64,000 nt of DNA from contig MHBL01000433.1 of the NCBI GenBank assembly GCA_001803235.1, forward strand, positions 28,594 to 92,593, written 5' to 3'. A model generated the notes under the pieces. That model was given only the letters and a program-made list of their open reading frames with translations. It had not been told where the DNA came from and did not search any database. A program made the translations under genes and the position numbers. Below, one piece after another: positions 17,301 through 25,793 of the stretch (position 1 is the stretch's first letter; every line of letters starts with the position of its first letter). The DNA is from Lentisphaerae bacterium RIFOXYA12_64_32 (GTDB lineage: Bacteria; Verrucomicrobiota; Lentisphaeria; Oligosphaerales; YB12-FULL-65-16).

Positions 17301-18245
17301 CTTTCGGGGTTGTTCCGCCAAGTCGTCGAAACGGCGGACGAAATACTCTCGCAGGTCCTCCATGAGTTGAGCAAGAGCAACCTCGATTTCGAGGAACGTG
17401 TTGCGGGTGGCGACCTGCGCAACGAACAGAATCAACCGGGGATTGCCCCCCGTCAGCGCGAGGATGGCCGGAAGTTTGCGGCTCAGCTCCTCCTGGCGCG
17501 CGTTGAACTCATCGATCCTGCCCTCTTCGGCAAACCATTTCCCGACCAACTCGAGTACTTCAGGCTCTCGCAAGTCCTCGATGGGGCGAACATCGAAGAA
17601 ATCATGGAATGCTGCCTGTTGTCCGAGAATCTGCTTGAAGACAGTTGGCGCGCTGGCAATGATCAGCACGAAACCTTGACCACTCAAGAAAGCGCGGAAG
17701 CGTTCGTGGTCACTGTGCCGCCACCCCGAGAGAACCTTCTGCACATTGTCGACAAGCAGCAGAATGCGTTTGTGGCGTTCGTCGTGGTAACGTGTCAGGC
17801 GCTCGAAACAGCAGCCGCATACGGCCGCATCGTCCTGCCGAGGCAGATCAGGCGGCAGTTGCCAGAGAGACTCAAGGACATTCTCCTGGCGCAGTTTGGC
17901 GATGACGTTGAGCAGGAAGTTGGCGAGTGAGTTCTGTCCCGCATACTCCTCCTCGGTGAAGAGCACGGGCGTCCACGCCGACAAGTCGGTGGAGACGGCA
18001 AACGGCGGGGCGAGGCGTCCGGCGACATAGTGGCGGACCAGGCTGAGGAGGTGGGTCTTGCCTATTCCGCGTGGGCCGACCAGAACCGTGTGATTCGCCA
18101 CACAACCGGCTGGAGAAGACAACAAACCGAGCAGGTCGGAGAGCACACTGTCCCGGCCAACCAGGGTCCGCCCGAGCTGTTCCGGAACGGCCTGCCAGGG
18201 TGCGAAAGGATGCCGGCGTACTCCCGACGTGTCAAACGGACGCAT
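14397..18245 (-). CDS. STAND-like ATPase with winged helix and TPR array
   Basis: A 1282-residue protein starting at ATG 18245 (MRPFDTSGVRRHPF), 14 bp inside the end of the upstream ATPase gene. The NTPase domain has Walker A GPRGIGKT (57-64) and Walker B RILLLVDNVQKVL (about 160-172). A winged helix follows (SEIALATRLPVAKVNAQLQRLKQQHYVRPI, about 330-370). From about 538 come seven copies of a 68-residue double-TPR unit of the pattern LG...ALEA.RKAAE.GGPTAELWR.QS.ALLALKRFPEAAECAR, then less regular TPRs to about 1120. NTPase-wHTH-superstructure proteins act as signal-transduction switches in immunity or regulation. No effector domain is visible, so the partner or the TPR tail may provide it. 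I know no named system with this exact pair. Confidence 0.8.
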   Translation of the reverse strand: MRPFDTSGVRRHPFAPWQAVPEQLGRTLVGRDSVLSDLLGLLSSPAGCVANHTVLVGPRGIGKTHLLSLVRHYVAGRLAPPFAVSTDLSAWTPVLFTEEEYAGQNSLANFLLNVIAKLRQENVLESLWQLPPDLPRQDDAAVCGCCFERLTRYHDERHKRILLLVDNVQKVLSGWRHSDHERFRAFLSGQGFVLIIASAPTVFKQILGQQAAFHDFFDVRPIEDLREPEVLELVGKWFAEEGRIDEFNARQEELSRKLPAILALTGGNPRLILFVAQVATRNTFLEIEVALAQLMEDLREYFVRRFDDLAEQPRKVLDTLCEMPGPATPSEIALATRLPVAKVNAQLQRLKQQHYVRPIKLQRQRATRYDVSERLFRIWRQTASVAGQQRFRFLVDFLKLYYTPEDIRSLYEEHTRGLRRLPGADKQGILHHVEEMYYVQAAAPADLRCDIFRSRVDALVTVGMGRRAEQEAASFLRETLDQGDAEGTRSAYDVQAQLHLQSGRYKDAADDVSELLKLGGAAEAEKHARALTAQKPSDADGWRLLGIAVVRQGNHEQALDAYRKAAEIGGPTMDLWERQSRALLALKRFPEAAECARRVIELEPGNVGGWEGLGWALHFTDQNEPALEAFCKAADIGGPTAERWRRQSMVLQALKRFPEAAECARKAVELEPDNAGAWERLGWALCLADQNEPALEAYHKAAELGGSTADLWRGQSRVLLALKRLPEATECARHAAEMAPQNPTTWEELGRTAFGSGDYEQALGAFRKAAELGGPTVELWKGQSVALLALKRFSEAAECARHATEMAPQDATAWERLVLTLHFADQDEPALDAARKAVQFAAPTAELWRLQSMTLRALKRYPEAAECARRATEVAPQDAGVWEELGRVVGLTGDHDQALAALRKAAEVGGPTAELWLAQSMALFELEHFPEAAECAQHAVEMDPQSATAWRVLGRAAGLTGDYKQALEAFRKAADVGEPTAELWRLQSVALRSLGRHPEALAAAEQACDLVPDHPEMILTVVLSLWKLGRHEDALARLEAAPQAANTPELLLRKAWCLVRLQRADDALTAVDQAETIGASPREVHRFRGDILLLAGRYAEALEDLDAALTVEPQYWSPAADREIALACLGRHGKRMEALPVALAAVPIPPRDLAGVCEYILGVASGALRKGEADVGLNLLRAVLAMEAWHELDWYGAQMGTFLRHVLQLVPERFADAVDMVRATVRNADVLRLVDPFIQAVEYFRTGDVTILERLFPEVREVVMEIAERLGRPRPTGLLANG
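15206..16634 (-). repeat. Tandem 204-bp coding repeat (double-TPR units)
   Basis: Within the TPR-ATPase gene seven consecutive 204-bp units encode 68-residue double TPRs sharing the phrase LALKRFPEAAECARxxxE. The similarity extends to the DNA: GGGTCCGCCG and CGCAAGCGCTT-like strings recur at this period. This suggests recent duplication and scope for copy-number change. Confidence 0.75.
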
Positions 18246-19422
18246 GGTAGATCCTCCACCAGTCCCGGAGCCACTTGCTCTTGAACACGACCTCGCGTCG
18301 CTCCGGCAGCACCTCCTCGACGTAGAAATCGTCATGCAGCCAGCTCAACAGCAGATCGAATGCGCCCCCGTTCGCGGTGCCCAGTTCCTCATGGTACAGA
18401 GCCTGCAGCCTGGCCCGGGCGACCGGGCCTCCCGCAATCGCCAGCTCGCGCAGGAGCCGTTTGGCCGCGCGGGCCTCGTCGGGTGTGTAATAGCGATCCA
18501 GGCGCTCGTAGTAGTCCTCGAACCGGTTCCGGTACTGCGGTCCCAATGCGCGTTCCTCATAGCACATGCGGACGAGTTCGGGCGTGAGTTCCGCGCCGCG
18601 GTCCCGGACCTCACTGGCCACTGCGGACGCGAGGATCTGCATGAAGATGGGGATGAAGGTCTCTACCTGCTCCAGGAAGGTCTCCGTGATCAGGACATTG
18701 GCCTCGATCCCCCGGGAGGCGAGCAACTGCCGCACGAAGGTGGCGGCGGCCTCACGAGTGAAAGGACCCACGGGAATCTGGGCCAGGTCATTGATCTTGT
18801 GCGTGGCGCCGATATGCGCGGCGACGCGCGCCATGCCGACTGAACCGGCGACGAGTTGCCGCAAGCCCGGTCGGATCTCCGGCTCATGGCGCAGATGGCG
18901 AAGCCAGTCAAGTAGTGACAGGGCCTTCTCCTGTCCTTCCTCTCCGGAGTCGGCCATTCGGTGCAGCAGGAGTGGGAGTTCATCGAGAATAACGAGCAGT
19001 TTCGGCCCGGATGCTACGGCGGCGCGAACGGCGCTTTCACCTTGTTCACGCCATCCTTGCGCGAGTTGTTCCCGCAACGTTAACTTGATCTGCCAGATCT
19101 CAAGCTCCTCGATGTTCCGACGAGCCCCCGTCAGAATCCCCTGGGTAAACTTACGGACGTCGCCGCTGACCTTGCCAACCCTGACAACCAGATCGGCGAC
19201 GAGATCCTCGGGCGATTCGTAGTTCTGGCCATCCAGGTACACCGGCCGGAACCCGTTGGCGGGCCGCTCCATGAGTCGAAGCATGATGCTGCTCTTCCCC
19301 ACTCGCCTGGGTGCAGCGAGCAGAACGCTATCGCCCTCAAGCGTCTGCCACAGGTTGGCGATGAGTTGCTCGCGGTCGAAGAAATCCTCTCCGGTGACAG
19401 GGTTACCGGTGACAATATGCAT
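18232..19422 (-). CDS. ATP-binding protein, first gene of the two-ATPase pair
   Basis: A 396-residue P-loop NTPase of the AAA/STAND type. It opens MHIVTGNPVTGEDFFDREQLI, a phrase typical of ATPases that begin NP(V)..FFGRE, then Walker A APRRVGKSS (37-45) and Walker B KLLVILDELPLLLH (about 141-153). The C-terminal half is helical and contains a winged-helix-like stretch (YYTPDEARAAKRLLRELAIAGGPVARARL) ending in DFYVEEVLPERREVVFKSKWLRDWWRIYH. The partner protein carries a similar YYTPEDIRSLYEEHTR phrase. RBS CAGGAGATGGGCC precedes ATG. The overlap with the downstream gene implies coupled translation and a joint function, perhaps a heteromeric NTPase sensor. Confidence 0.78.
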   Translation of the reverse strand: MHIVTGNPVTGEDFFDREQLIANLWQTLEGDSVLLAAPRRVGKSSIMLRLMERPANGFRPVYLDGQNYESPEDLVADLVVRVGKVSGDVRKFTQGILTGARRNIEELEIWQIKLTLREQLAQGWREQGESAVRAAVASGPKLLVILDELPLLLHRMADSGEEGQEKALSLLDWLRHLRHEPEIRPGLRQLVAGSVGMARVAAHIGATHKINDLAQIPVGPFTREAAATFVRQLLASRGIEANVLITETFLEQVETFIPIFMQILASAVASEVRDRGAELTPELVRMCYEERALGPQYRNRFEDYYERLDRYYTPDEARAAKRLLRELAIAGGPVARARLQALYHEELGTANGGAFDLLLSWLHDDFYVEEVLPERREVVFKSKWLRDWWRIYHASV

Positions 19423-19468
19423 GGCCCATCTCCTGTATCAAGATTGCTATATAACACAACCGTTACAT

Positions 19469-19496
19469 AACATAAAATGCTTGGCGATGCTGTCAA
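19469..19496 (-). promoter_or_regulatory. Sigma70 promoter of the two-ATPase cassette
   Basis: Minus strand: TTGACA, 16 bp, TATGTT, about 47 bp before the start codon, within an AT-rich stretch (TTATGTTATGTAACGGTTGTGTTATATAG) that stands out from the GC-rich surroundings. Internal GTTA-TG-TAAC symmetry could serve as an operator. Confidence 0.5.
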
Positions 19497-19725
19497 GCGC
19501 AGCCCGGCAAGATTCCCTTGGACAGACAGAACGGAATGCCTTGTGTCCACAACCCCTGCCTCCCATGAAACTGAAGGTTCCCAGAGCCCGTGAGGACGCG
19601 GGCGCTGGAAACGTCGTTGTCAATTTCACCTCGGTGTGGCCGGGTGATGCACCGCCCGGAAAACTCGGGGACAAGAGCCACAGGGGAACCTCGGGAGAGC
19701 CTCGGGGACAGAGCCTCGGGGCGAG

Positions 19726-19963
19726 CCTCGGGGACAGGCACATAGTGGCGGGGCTGGCCAAAATGCGCCAGTGCTCCGCCTGCGGCATGGGGCGCACGAA
19801 CGTGTGGCACGCCGCGAACGGCCGCGACGCGGACCTGCAACACAGATAGCCCGTCCCGTCCCCAAGGTCCACATTCACGGTCCGGTTGACTCTGCTCTGG
19901 CCTTGTTGTGCCGAGGCGTGGCGGGTATTGTCCAAAGGCGACACAGATAGCCTGTCCCCAAGG
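19726..19963. repeat. 235-bp core repeat, copy 2
   Basis: Nearly identical to the core at 14163-14396 and in the same orientation, so the two ATPase genes lie between direct repeats. Several GCCTCGGGG(A)CAG repeats precede it (19698-19740), as in copy 3. A gene remnant starts 13 bp after its end. Confidence 0.75.
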
Positions 19964-19975
19964 TCCCTGCCCGCC

Positions 19976-20236
19976 ATGCTCTACCACGGCGTGAATACCG
20001 AAGCCGCCGTGCTCATGCGCATGAATGCCGTGCCCCGGAGTATTGCCCCCGCGCTCGGGCAGAGGTTCGCGGTTGCGACCAAGGGTCGCCCTGACGTCCA
20101 CAGCACCCGTGCCGCCCGCGAGTACCTTCGGCGCCTCTCTCCCGACGACTGGCAACGCGCCGCCCCGCGAGGCGCCAAACTCACCGGCCCCGACTACCAG
20201 AATGTCTGGCGACTGCTGGCCGGCGAACGCCTCTGA
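19976..20236 (+). pseudogene. C-terminal remnant of an unrecognised gene between repeats
   Basis: An 86-codon reading frame, MLYHGVNTEAAVLMRMNAVPRSIAPALGQRF to DYQNVWRLLAGERL, begins directly after repeat copy 2. There is no RBS, and the frame runs open back into the repeat. Its composition (mixed hydrophobic, arginine-rich, well-formed C-terminus) looks like genuine coding sequence whose 5' part was lost. I cannot name the family; a helicase-type C-terminus is a guess only. It shows that genes have been removed at these repeats. Confidence 0.4.
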
Positions 20237-20333
20237 CCTACCCCGCCGCCACCCCGGCCCGCAAGATGCTCTTCACCGAACGGATAGGTATCAGTCAACC
20301 CGAAACGGTCAATGCCAAGGCCCTTGGCCTGCA

Positions 20334-21036
20334 GGTCGGAAGAAACGCGTTGTCCATGGAACCGAACGCCATCACGGTGTGTCTCACTCAGTACGACGGG
20401 GGCTGGTAGAACAGCCCGAGACTCCCGCGCTGGCAGTCGGAGTGAAGGAGAGAAACAGAGGGAGTTGAGAGTGAAGGCAACAAGCTCGCGGTGTCTCGCG
20501 AGGACTGCCAGGCAAGAGGAAGCGAGGGTCACCACCAACAGGCACAGAGGGTCGGTAGAGCCTGCGAGTGGGAAGGGCTTAAAGCCCGGTCCCCGTCGCG
20601 CCTCTTTTTCTCCCCGTCGCGCCGCGGATCGAGTGCGCGTTCCCCGTTTCTTTCGCCTGCCCGTGGAGCGCCGTGCAGCTCTCTTGAGTCCCTCGCACTG
20701 CGATCCGCCTGTTCCTTGTCGTCCCGGCAAGAAGCCGGCGGAAGGCGGGTGTTGAGCGTTGCCTGTTGGACCAAAGCCTCGGCCAGAAGCCTCGGGGGGA
20801 GCCTCGGGGACAGGCACACAGTGGCGGGGCTGGCCAAAATGCGCCAGTGCTCCGCCTGCGGCATGGGGCGCACGAACGTGTGGCACGCCGCGAACGGCCG
20901 CGATGCGGACCTGCAACACAGATGGCCCGTCCCGTCCCCAGGGTCGTCACGGTCCGGCTGACTCTGCTCTGGCCCTGTTGTGCCGAGGCGTGGCGGGTAT
21001 TGTCCACAGGCGACACAGATAGCCCGTCCCCAAGGA
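20334..21036. repeat. Long dispersed element, copy 3
   Basis: Same order as copy 1: the GTCCATGGAACCGAACGCCATCA segment at the left, a diverged middle, and the 235-bp core at 20802-21036. Both strands carry only shadow ORFs. It lies 100 bp from the end of the beta-helix gene. Confidence 0.7.
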
Positions 21037-21136
21037 CTCCCCGATCTATGCGCACATCGCAATCTCATGATACTGAAGGCGGGACCGCGTTCCTGGCGCG
21101 GGTGTGCCGGTCGCGTCTGCGCTGGCAGGAACAGGG

Positions 21137-23884
21137 TCACGGCTGCTTGTCGGGCTTGAAGCAGAGGTTGTCGAGGTAGAATACGGCCGGGTCGTTGCCG
21201 TAGCTGACGAAACCCAACCATTGCACACTGGTGAACTCCGGGTCGCAGGGGATGTCGCTGCGCTCGAAGAGCGTCTCGTCCCCCACCGTGATCGTCACGG
21301 CCCACTTGCCGTCGCACAGCTTGCCGAGGCCGTCGGCCATGCGGAAGTGCACCCACTTGCCGTCCGGGATGATGCACTCCGTGGGGATCTGGTCGAGCAG
21401 GAGCTTGCCATCGGCCTGGATCCGGATGCTGGGTCCGTTCTGGCGCATGCCGACGCAGTCGCGCCACTCGACCCACAGCATGGCGCCGGGTTCGCGGTAC
21501 AGGTCGAAGTCCAGGCGCATGTTGATGCTGTCGCTCAGGTTGGGACGGTAGAAAACGTGTGGCAGGTGATACTGCGCCAGGCCGGCGGCGTCGACGAACT
21601 TCAGGCTGTGCTTGCCGGACGCCGCCTTCTCATCGGTGACGACGACGAAGCCTTTCTCCGCTTCGACGATCTCGACCATGGCCGGTTTCTCACCCGGCGC
21701 CTCGAGCTCGAACCCCTCCTCGTAGAACTTGGCGAACAGCGCGCCGAGGTCGGTTTCGGTCGGGAGCAGTGGCGCGATCGGGCATGACGCGGGCAACTGC
21801 CGCCACTCCGCCGGACCGACGAGGCCGACGTCGGTCATGTCGAGCGCCGTGAAGCCGAGCGCGAACGCCGGGGATTCGGGCTTGAGCCGGAAGTCGCGAT
21901 TCTTCGCGTCCACGAACAGGGGGTCGGCAATGCGCGACCGCTCGTCCATGCGCGGCGTGTACCAGATGTCCTTGATCCCCTCCAGTTTCTGCCACTCCTC
22001 GAAGCTGTACTTCAGGAACTTGATCGGCTTGCCGTCCTCGTGCCAGTACAGGTTGTGCTTGATGATCTTGTTGTAGCTCTGCCACTGCTGTTCGGGCCGG
22101 AACGGCGTTCCGTCGCCGGCCATGTAGACGATGTTGTAGGCAAAGATGTTCGTGCGTTCCGAATCGATGCCGAGGCCGAACCCGCAGTAGGCGCAGAGGT
22201 TGTTCAGAACCGTCAGGCAGGCGGTGCCGTGCTGGCACCGGACCCCGCCGGCGCCGGCGTCGTGGACCAGGTTGTTCTCGCACAGGACGCCGGAACTGCC
22301 GCCGTCCAGGTAGATGCCGTGCCCGACGGCGTCCTCGGCCCGACCGACGTCGTGGATGTGGTTGTTGCGGATGACCGAACCCGGGGTGAGGCCGAGGCTG
22401 TAGATGCCGCCGCCGTCGTCCAGAACGCGCATGACATGGTGCACGTGGTTGCGTTCGACGATGTTGTCGCGCGTGCCGGACTGCGTGATGTCCCAGGTCC
22501 AGCCGAGCGAAATGCCGGTGTAGCGGAAGTCGCAGACCTCGTTGTGCGAAATCGTGTTGCGGTGCGCGTAGCCGACGCAGATGCCCACCGCGCCCGCGTG
22601 AATGTGCCCGCCGTCGTGGATGAAGTTGTTGTCGATGAGGTTGTCGTGGCTGAGCAGGCGCGGGATCGGCCGCGTGTGCACCCCGATACGCACACCGCCG
22701 CCACCAAGATCATATAAGTGGTTTCTCACCATACGGTTACCACTACATCCGTCTCGGAACCAGATGGCGTAGTGGCCGATGTGCGCCACCTCGCAACCTT
22801 CGATCGCGATGTCGCGCGCGCCGTCGAACTGCAAGGCGGCATCGAGTGTCGACTCCGCCTGCGGATCGCCGTGACCCTCGGGTGGCAGATGCCAGGCGGC
22901 GTACTGGAACGAGAGGCCCTCGAAACGGATGTGCTCGACGAATCGGTCCTGCGCCGGGTCGCCCCGACCCACGACCAGGTTCTGCACGACCGGCGCCACG
23001 ACCGTCAGTTCGTCGAGTTTCTCATCCGCAAACGGGATGACGGTCAGCACGCCTGTGACGCGGTCGAGCTGCCACTCGCCCGGTGCGTCGAGAGCGCCCG
23101 GATGGTTCTCGACCAGGTAGCACTGTCCGGACGAGCGCGGCATGGGCCACACCGCGGGGCCGCCGAGGAACGCCACCTGCGTGCTTTCGTCGACCGACTT
23201 CAGAGGGTACAGGCCCGAATTCCAACTGAAGTAGAGCTTCAGGTTCACGTCCGGCAGGTTGTCCCAGGCCTTGAGGTCGCCGGGGAAGAACCCGAACGCC
23301 GTCTTGGACTTGCCCGCCCACTCGCCGGTCTTGGCCACGTCGCCCTGGAGCACGGCCTTGCGGATGAAGAACTGGCCGCTGTTCGGCGAACGCGCCAGAA
23401 TGTAGCGCCGCCCGTTGGCGAAGAGTTGACGGAACACCCAGGCGTGGTCTCTGGCCGCATCCAGGGTAACGGAGTATGAGCCGTTGGCGTTGCGTTGGAA
23501 CCCGCGCACTTCGCGGCCCCCCGAGATCACCGGGTGTTCACCCTCGTACGCGGCGTAGACAATGGGGCCGGCGCTCGTCCCCGAGTCCTCCGGCAGCAGC
23601 TCGAACGACGCCTCGAGCCGATAGACGCCGTCGCGCAACAGGACCCGTGCGCCACCGTCCGGAACACGGCCGGCGCTCTTCATCTCGCGCAGAGCATTTC
23701 GCGCCCGGTCGAGCGTAGCGAACGGGCCGTCCGTCTTTTCCGCGTTCGGTGCCGCGAGCGTGCCGGACCACGCGTCCTGACCCTGGGGCGACACATACAG
23801 CACGGCCGTGTCGGCCGCCAGGATGCTCAAGCCGACCAGGCACCCGCTCACCAGCAACGCGTTGCGGAGGAAAGAATGCGCCAT
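21137..23884 (-). CDS. Secreted right-handed beta-helix protein, GH141-like
   Basis: A 915-residue protein starting at ATG 23884 behind GGAGGAGACC. It has a signal peptide (MAHSFLRNALLVSGCLVGLSILAADTAVL), then YVSPQGQDAWSGT...PFATLDRARNALREM, the usual opening of parallel beta-helix glycosidases and lyases. Many beta-helix coils follow, including GYAIWF-like FRDGCSGNRMVRNHLYDLGGGGVRIG and N-rich turns (NNHIHDVG). The last 200 residues form a jelly-roll-like domain (INMRLDFDLYREPGAMLWVEWRD). The layout resembles GH141-type enzymes or polysaccharide lyases that act on plant or algal glycans outside the cytoplasm. The substrate is unknown. Confidence 0.75.
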   Translation of the reverse strand: MAHSFLRNALLVSGCLVGLSILAADTAVLYVSPQGQDAWSGTLAAPNAEKTDGPFATLDRARNALREMKSAGRVPDGGARVLLRDGVYRLEASFELLPEDSGTSAGPIVYAAYEGEHPVISGGREVRGFQRNANGSYSVTLDAARDHAWVFRQLFANGRRYILARSPNSGQFFIRKAVLQGDVAKTGEWAGKSKTAFGFFPGDLKAWDNLPDVNLKLYFSWNSGLYPLKSVDESTQVAFLGGPAVWPMPRSSGQCYLVENHPGALDAPGEWQLDRVTGVLTVIPFADEKLDELTVVAPVVQNLVVGRGDPAQDRFVEHIRFEGLSFQYAAWHLPPEGHGDPQAESTLDAALQFDGARDIAIEGCEVAHIGHYAIWFRDGCSGNRMVRNHLYDLGGGGVRIGVHTRPIPRLLSHDNLIDNNFIHDGGHIHAGAVGICVGYAHRNTISHNEVCDFRYTGISLGWTWDITQSGTRDNIVERNHVHHVMRVLDDGGGIYSLGLTPGSVIRNNHIHDVGRAEDAVGHGIYLDGGSSGVLCENNLVHDAGAGGVRCQHGTACLTVLNNLCAYCGFGLGIDSERTNIFAYNIVYMAGDGTPFRPEQQWQSYNKIIKHNLYWHEDGKPIKFLKYSFEEWQKLEGIKDIWYTPRMDERSRIADPLFVDAKNRDFRLKPESPAFALGFTALDMTDVGLVGPAEWRQLPASCPIAPLLPTETDLGALFAKFYEEGFELEAPGEKPAMVEIVEAEKGFVVVTDEKAASGKHSLKFVDAAGLAQYHLPHVFYRPNLSDSINMRLDFDLYREPGAMLWVEWRDCVGMRQNGPSIRIQADGKLLLDQIPTECIIPDGKWVHFRMADGLGKLCDGKWAVTITVGDETLFERSDIPCDPEFTSVQWLGFVSYGNDPAVFYLDNLCFKPDKQP

Positions 23885-24347
23885 TGGGGTGGTCTCCTCC
23901 AAATGTCTCTCTTCCCCTTGCCCGTGCCTTTGCCCGTCCTCGCGGCTGTGCCCGTTTCATGCCCGGCTGTGCACCGCGCGGCAATCCCTTACCAATACGC
24001 CCAACGTCCCCCCGGTTTCAAGTACGCTCCGGCATGGCTCCCCGTTTTCCGTGTATACCGATATGCCATCGCGCGGCCGGCGCCGCGCTGGTGAGGCGAG
24101 GTCTTTCGTGCAATTGGGTGCGAGCTGTACAACCCCGGCGACCGGGTGGTGGTCTTGTCGCCAACGGCGACAGGCATGTCCAGCCCAAGGTTGGCAAACC
24201 CTGGGATTCGGCGTACCTCAACCGATTGCACGCCAACGGGGTACCGCATGCCGCACCACGGTGGTGAACACACGGCGTGCACCTGCGCGTCCCCTTCAGG
24301 GACGGACGAATGGGGCGCCGGGCAGCGCTCCCACACGCTTCGGCGCG
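23885..24347. other. Non-coding gap with degenerate repeat-like sequence
   Basis: About 460 bases without a credible gene. Short ORFs here lack RBS and domains. The stretch TTGGCAAACCCTGGGATTCGGCG with TTGTCGCCAACGGCGACAGGCATG contains small inverted repeats (CGCCAACGGCGA) and looks like a decayed dispersed element, but no second copy is in the window. Confidence 0.35.
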
Positions 24348-25667
24348 CTACTGTGCACTCGCCGCCGAGACGCGTTGTACCACGCGGTGCACGGCGCCGG
24401 CGACGCGGTCCTCGACGTCGCCCGCCCAGCGCCAGGCCGGTCGTCCGTACTCATCCAGGTGCGGGCCGCCCTCGTACCCGCCCTCCTCCCACACCCGGCG
24501 CGAGGGGATGTACGCGGCCATGTCGTTGGCATACCCACACACCCAGGTCCCGGGTCCGAACTCGCGCTTGAAGCGCAGCGAGTAGTCGACCACCGCCTCG
24601 CCGCCGATACCGAGCAGCAGCAGTTCATCGCCGATCCGCCAAGCCTGCACCGGATAGGGATACGCGGTGGGGAAGATGACCCCGTCGTCGATCATCTTGA
24701 TCATGCGCTTCGCCCAACGTGCGTGCAGTGCGCTCTTGCCATGGGCGATCGGCAGCAGTTTCTCGCGCGTCACGATTTCGCCATAAGGCAGGTCCACGAA
24801 CTCGAACGCCGTGCGCAGCCCGAGGCCGGTCGAGACCGGCTGCATCGGCTTGGCCAGTACTGCGTTCACTGCGGCGGCGAGCATCTGCCCGTAGCACGCG
24901 GCCAGTTCAAGCGTGCGGCGCGGGATCGGGTTCTGATCCGCACCGCACGCGTTGAAGAACATGGCCGCGGCGCCGGGGTGCGCGGCCTCGATGCCGATCT
25001 GCGCGAAGCCCGGATAGTCGCCACACCACTGATTGAACGCGAGCGTGGTCGGGTGACAGGCATACCCGAAGAGGACCCCGAGCAGTTCGCCACCGTCGTC
25101 GCGAATCGCCAGGACCGGCACGTCATGATCCACCACGCCCTTCAGCTTCAGCGGCTTGCCCTCGGCCAGCATCTGCGCCACCTCAGCTTCGGTGTTCTCG
25201 CGGCGGTTGACCGCAAACGTGCACGTACCCTCGCCCTTGCTCAGCAGTGCCGGGCGCCAGTCCCCGAGCGCCTCCTCGACGGCCTCGACCACCCGGTCCT
25301 CCATCCACAGCGAGTATTCATTCACCAGCCGGTGCTGCTCTTCGTCCAGCGGGTAGTAGTCCACCAAGTCGTCCGTGAGGATTGGCCCGCAGTGATTGTG
25401 CGAGAAGGTGAGCATGAACTCGGCGCGGTCCAGGCCGCACCGCGCCCGCAGCCGCGCGTACAGGCGTTCATAGATGGTCTTGGACATTCCCATATGATCC
25501 GTCGTGACCATCACGACGCGCTTGCCGGCGTGGTCCCGCAGGGCGAGGACCTTGAGCCAGAGATCGTGGACCTTGCCCTCCGGTGCACGCTCGGTCCCAT
25601 ACCCCGCCAGCCACACGGGCGTCTCCGGAGTCATCACGCGCCGCGCCATGCCAACTTGCCAGGTCAT
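24348..25667 (-). CDS. Neutral/alkaline ceramidase N-terminal-domain protein
   Basis: A 439-residue protein; ATG 25667 follows GGAGCAAGAAC, which is better than the ORF-track start ten codons upstream. Family features are the N-terminal MTWQVGMARRVMTPETPVWLAGYG, LWLKVLALRD, VMVTTDHMGMS, the metal-site string FSHNHCGPILTD, GYACHPTTL and FNACGADQNP, and the late string GGEAVVDYSLRFKREF. Planctomycete-type members are annotated as ceramidase-like but are probably hydrolases of varied substrates. There is no signal peptide. It lies downstream of the frameshifted secreted gene and upstream of the beta-helix gene on the same strand, consistent with a degradative cluster. Confidence 0.78.
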   Translation of the reverse strand: MTWQVGMARRVMTPETPVWLAGYGTERAPEGKVHDLWLKVLALRDHAGKRVVMVTTDHMGMSKTIYERLYARLRARCGLDRAEFMLTFSHNHCGPILTDDLVDYYPLDEEQHRLVNEYSLWMEDRVVEAVEEALGDWRPALLSKGEGTCTFAVNRRENTEAEVAQMLAEGKPLKLKGVVDHDVPVLAIRDDGGELLGVLFGYACHPTTLAFNQWCGDYPGFAQIGIEAAHPGAAAMFFNACGADQNPIPRRTLELAACYGQMLAAAVNAVLAKPMQPVSTGLGLRTAFEFVDLPYGEIVTREKLLPIAHGKSALHARWAKRMIKMIDDGVIFPTAYPYPVQAWRIGDELLLLGIGGEAVVDYSLRFKREFGPGTWVCGYANDMAAYIPSRRVWEEGGYEGGPHLDEYGRPAWRWAGDVEDRVAGAVHRVVQRVSAASAQ

Positions 25668-25793
25668 GTTCTTGCTCCTTCTCCGTAACGGACCCAACGG
25701 ACACGAGGGATTGGGTTGGCACCTATACCGTACGGGTATGGCCTCTGCGAGCGTCGGGGCTCAAAACGGTTCTCCTGTCGGTGCGACGTCCGC

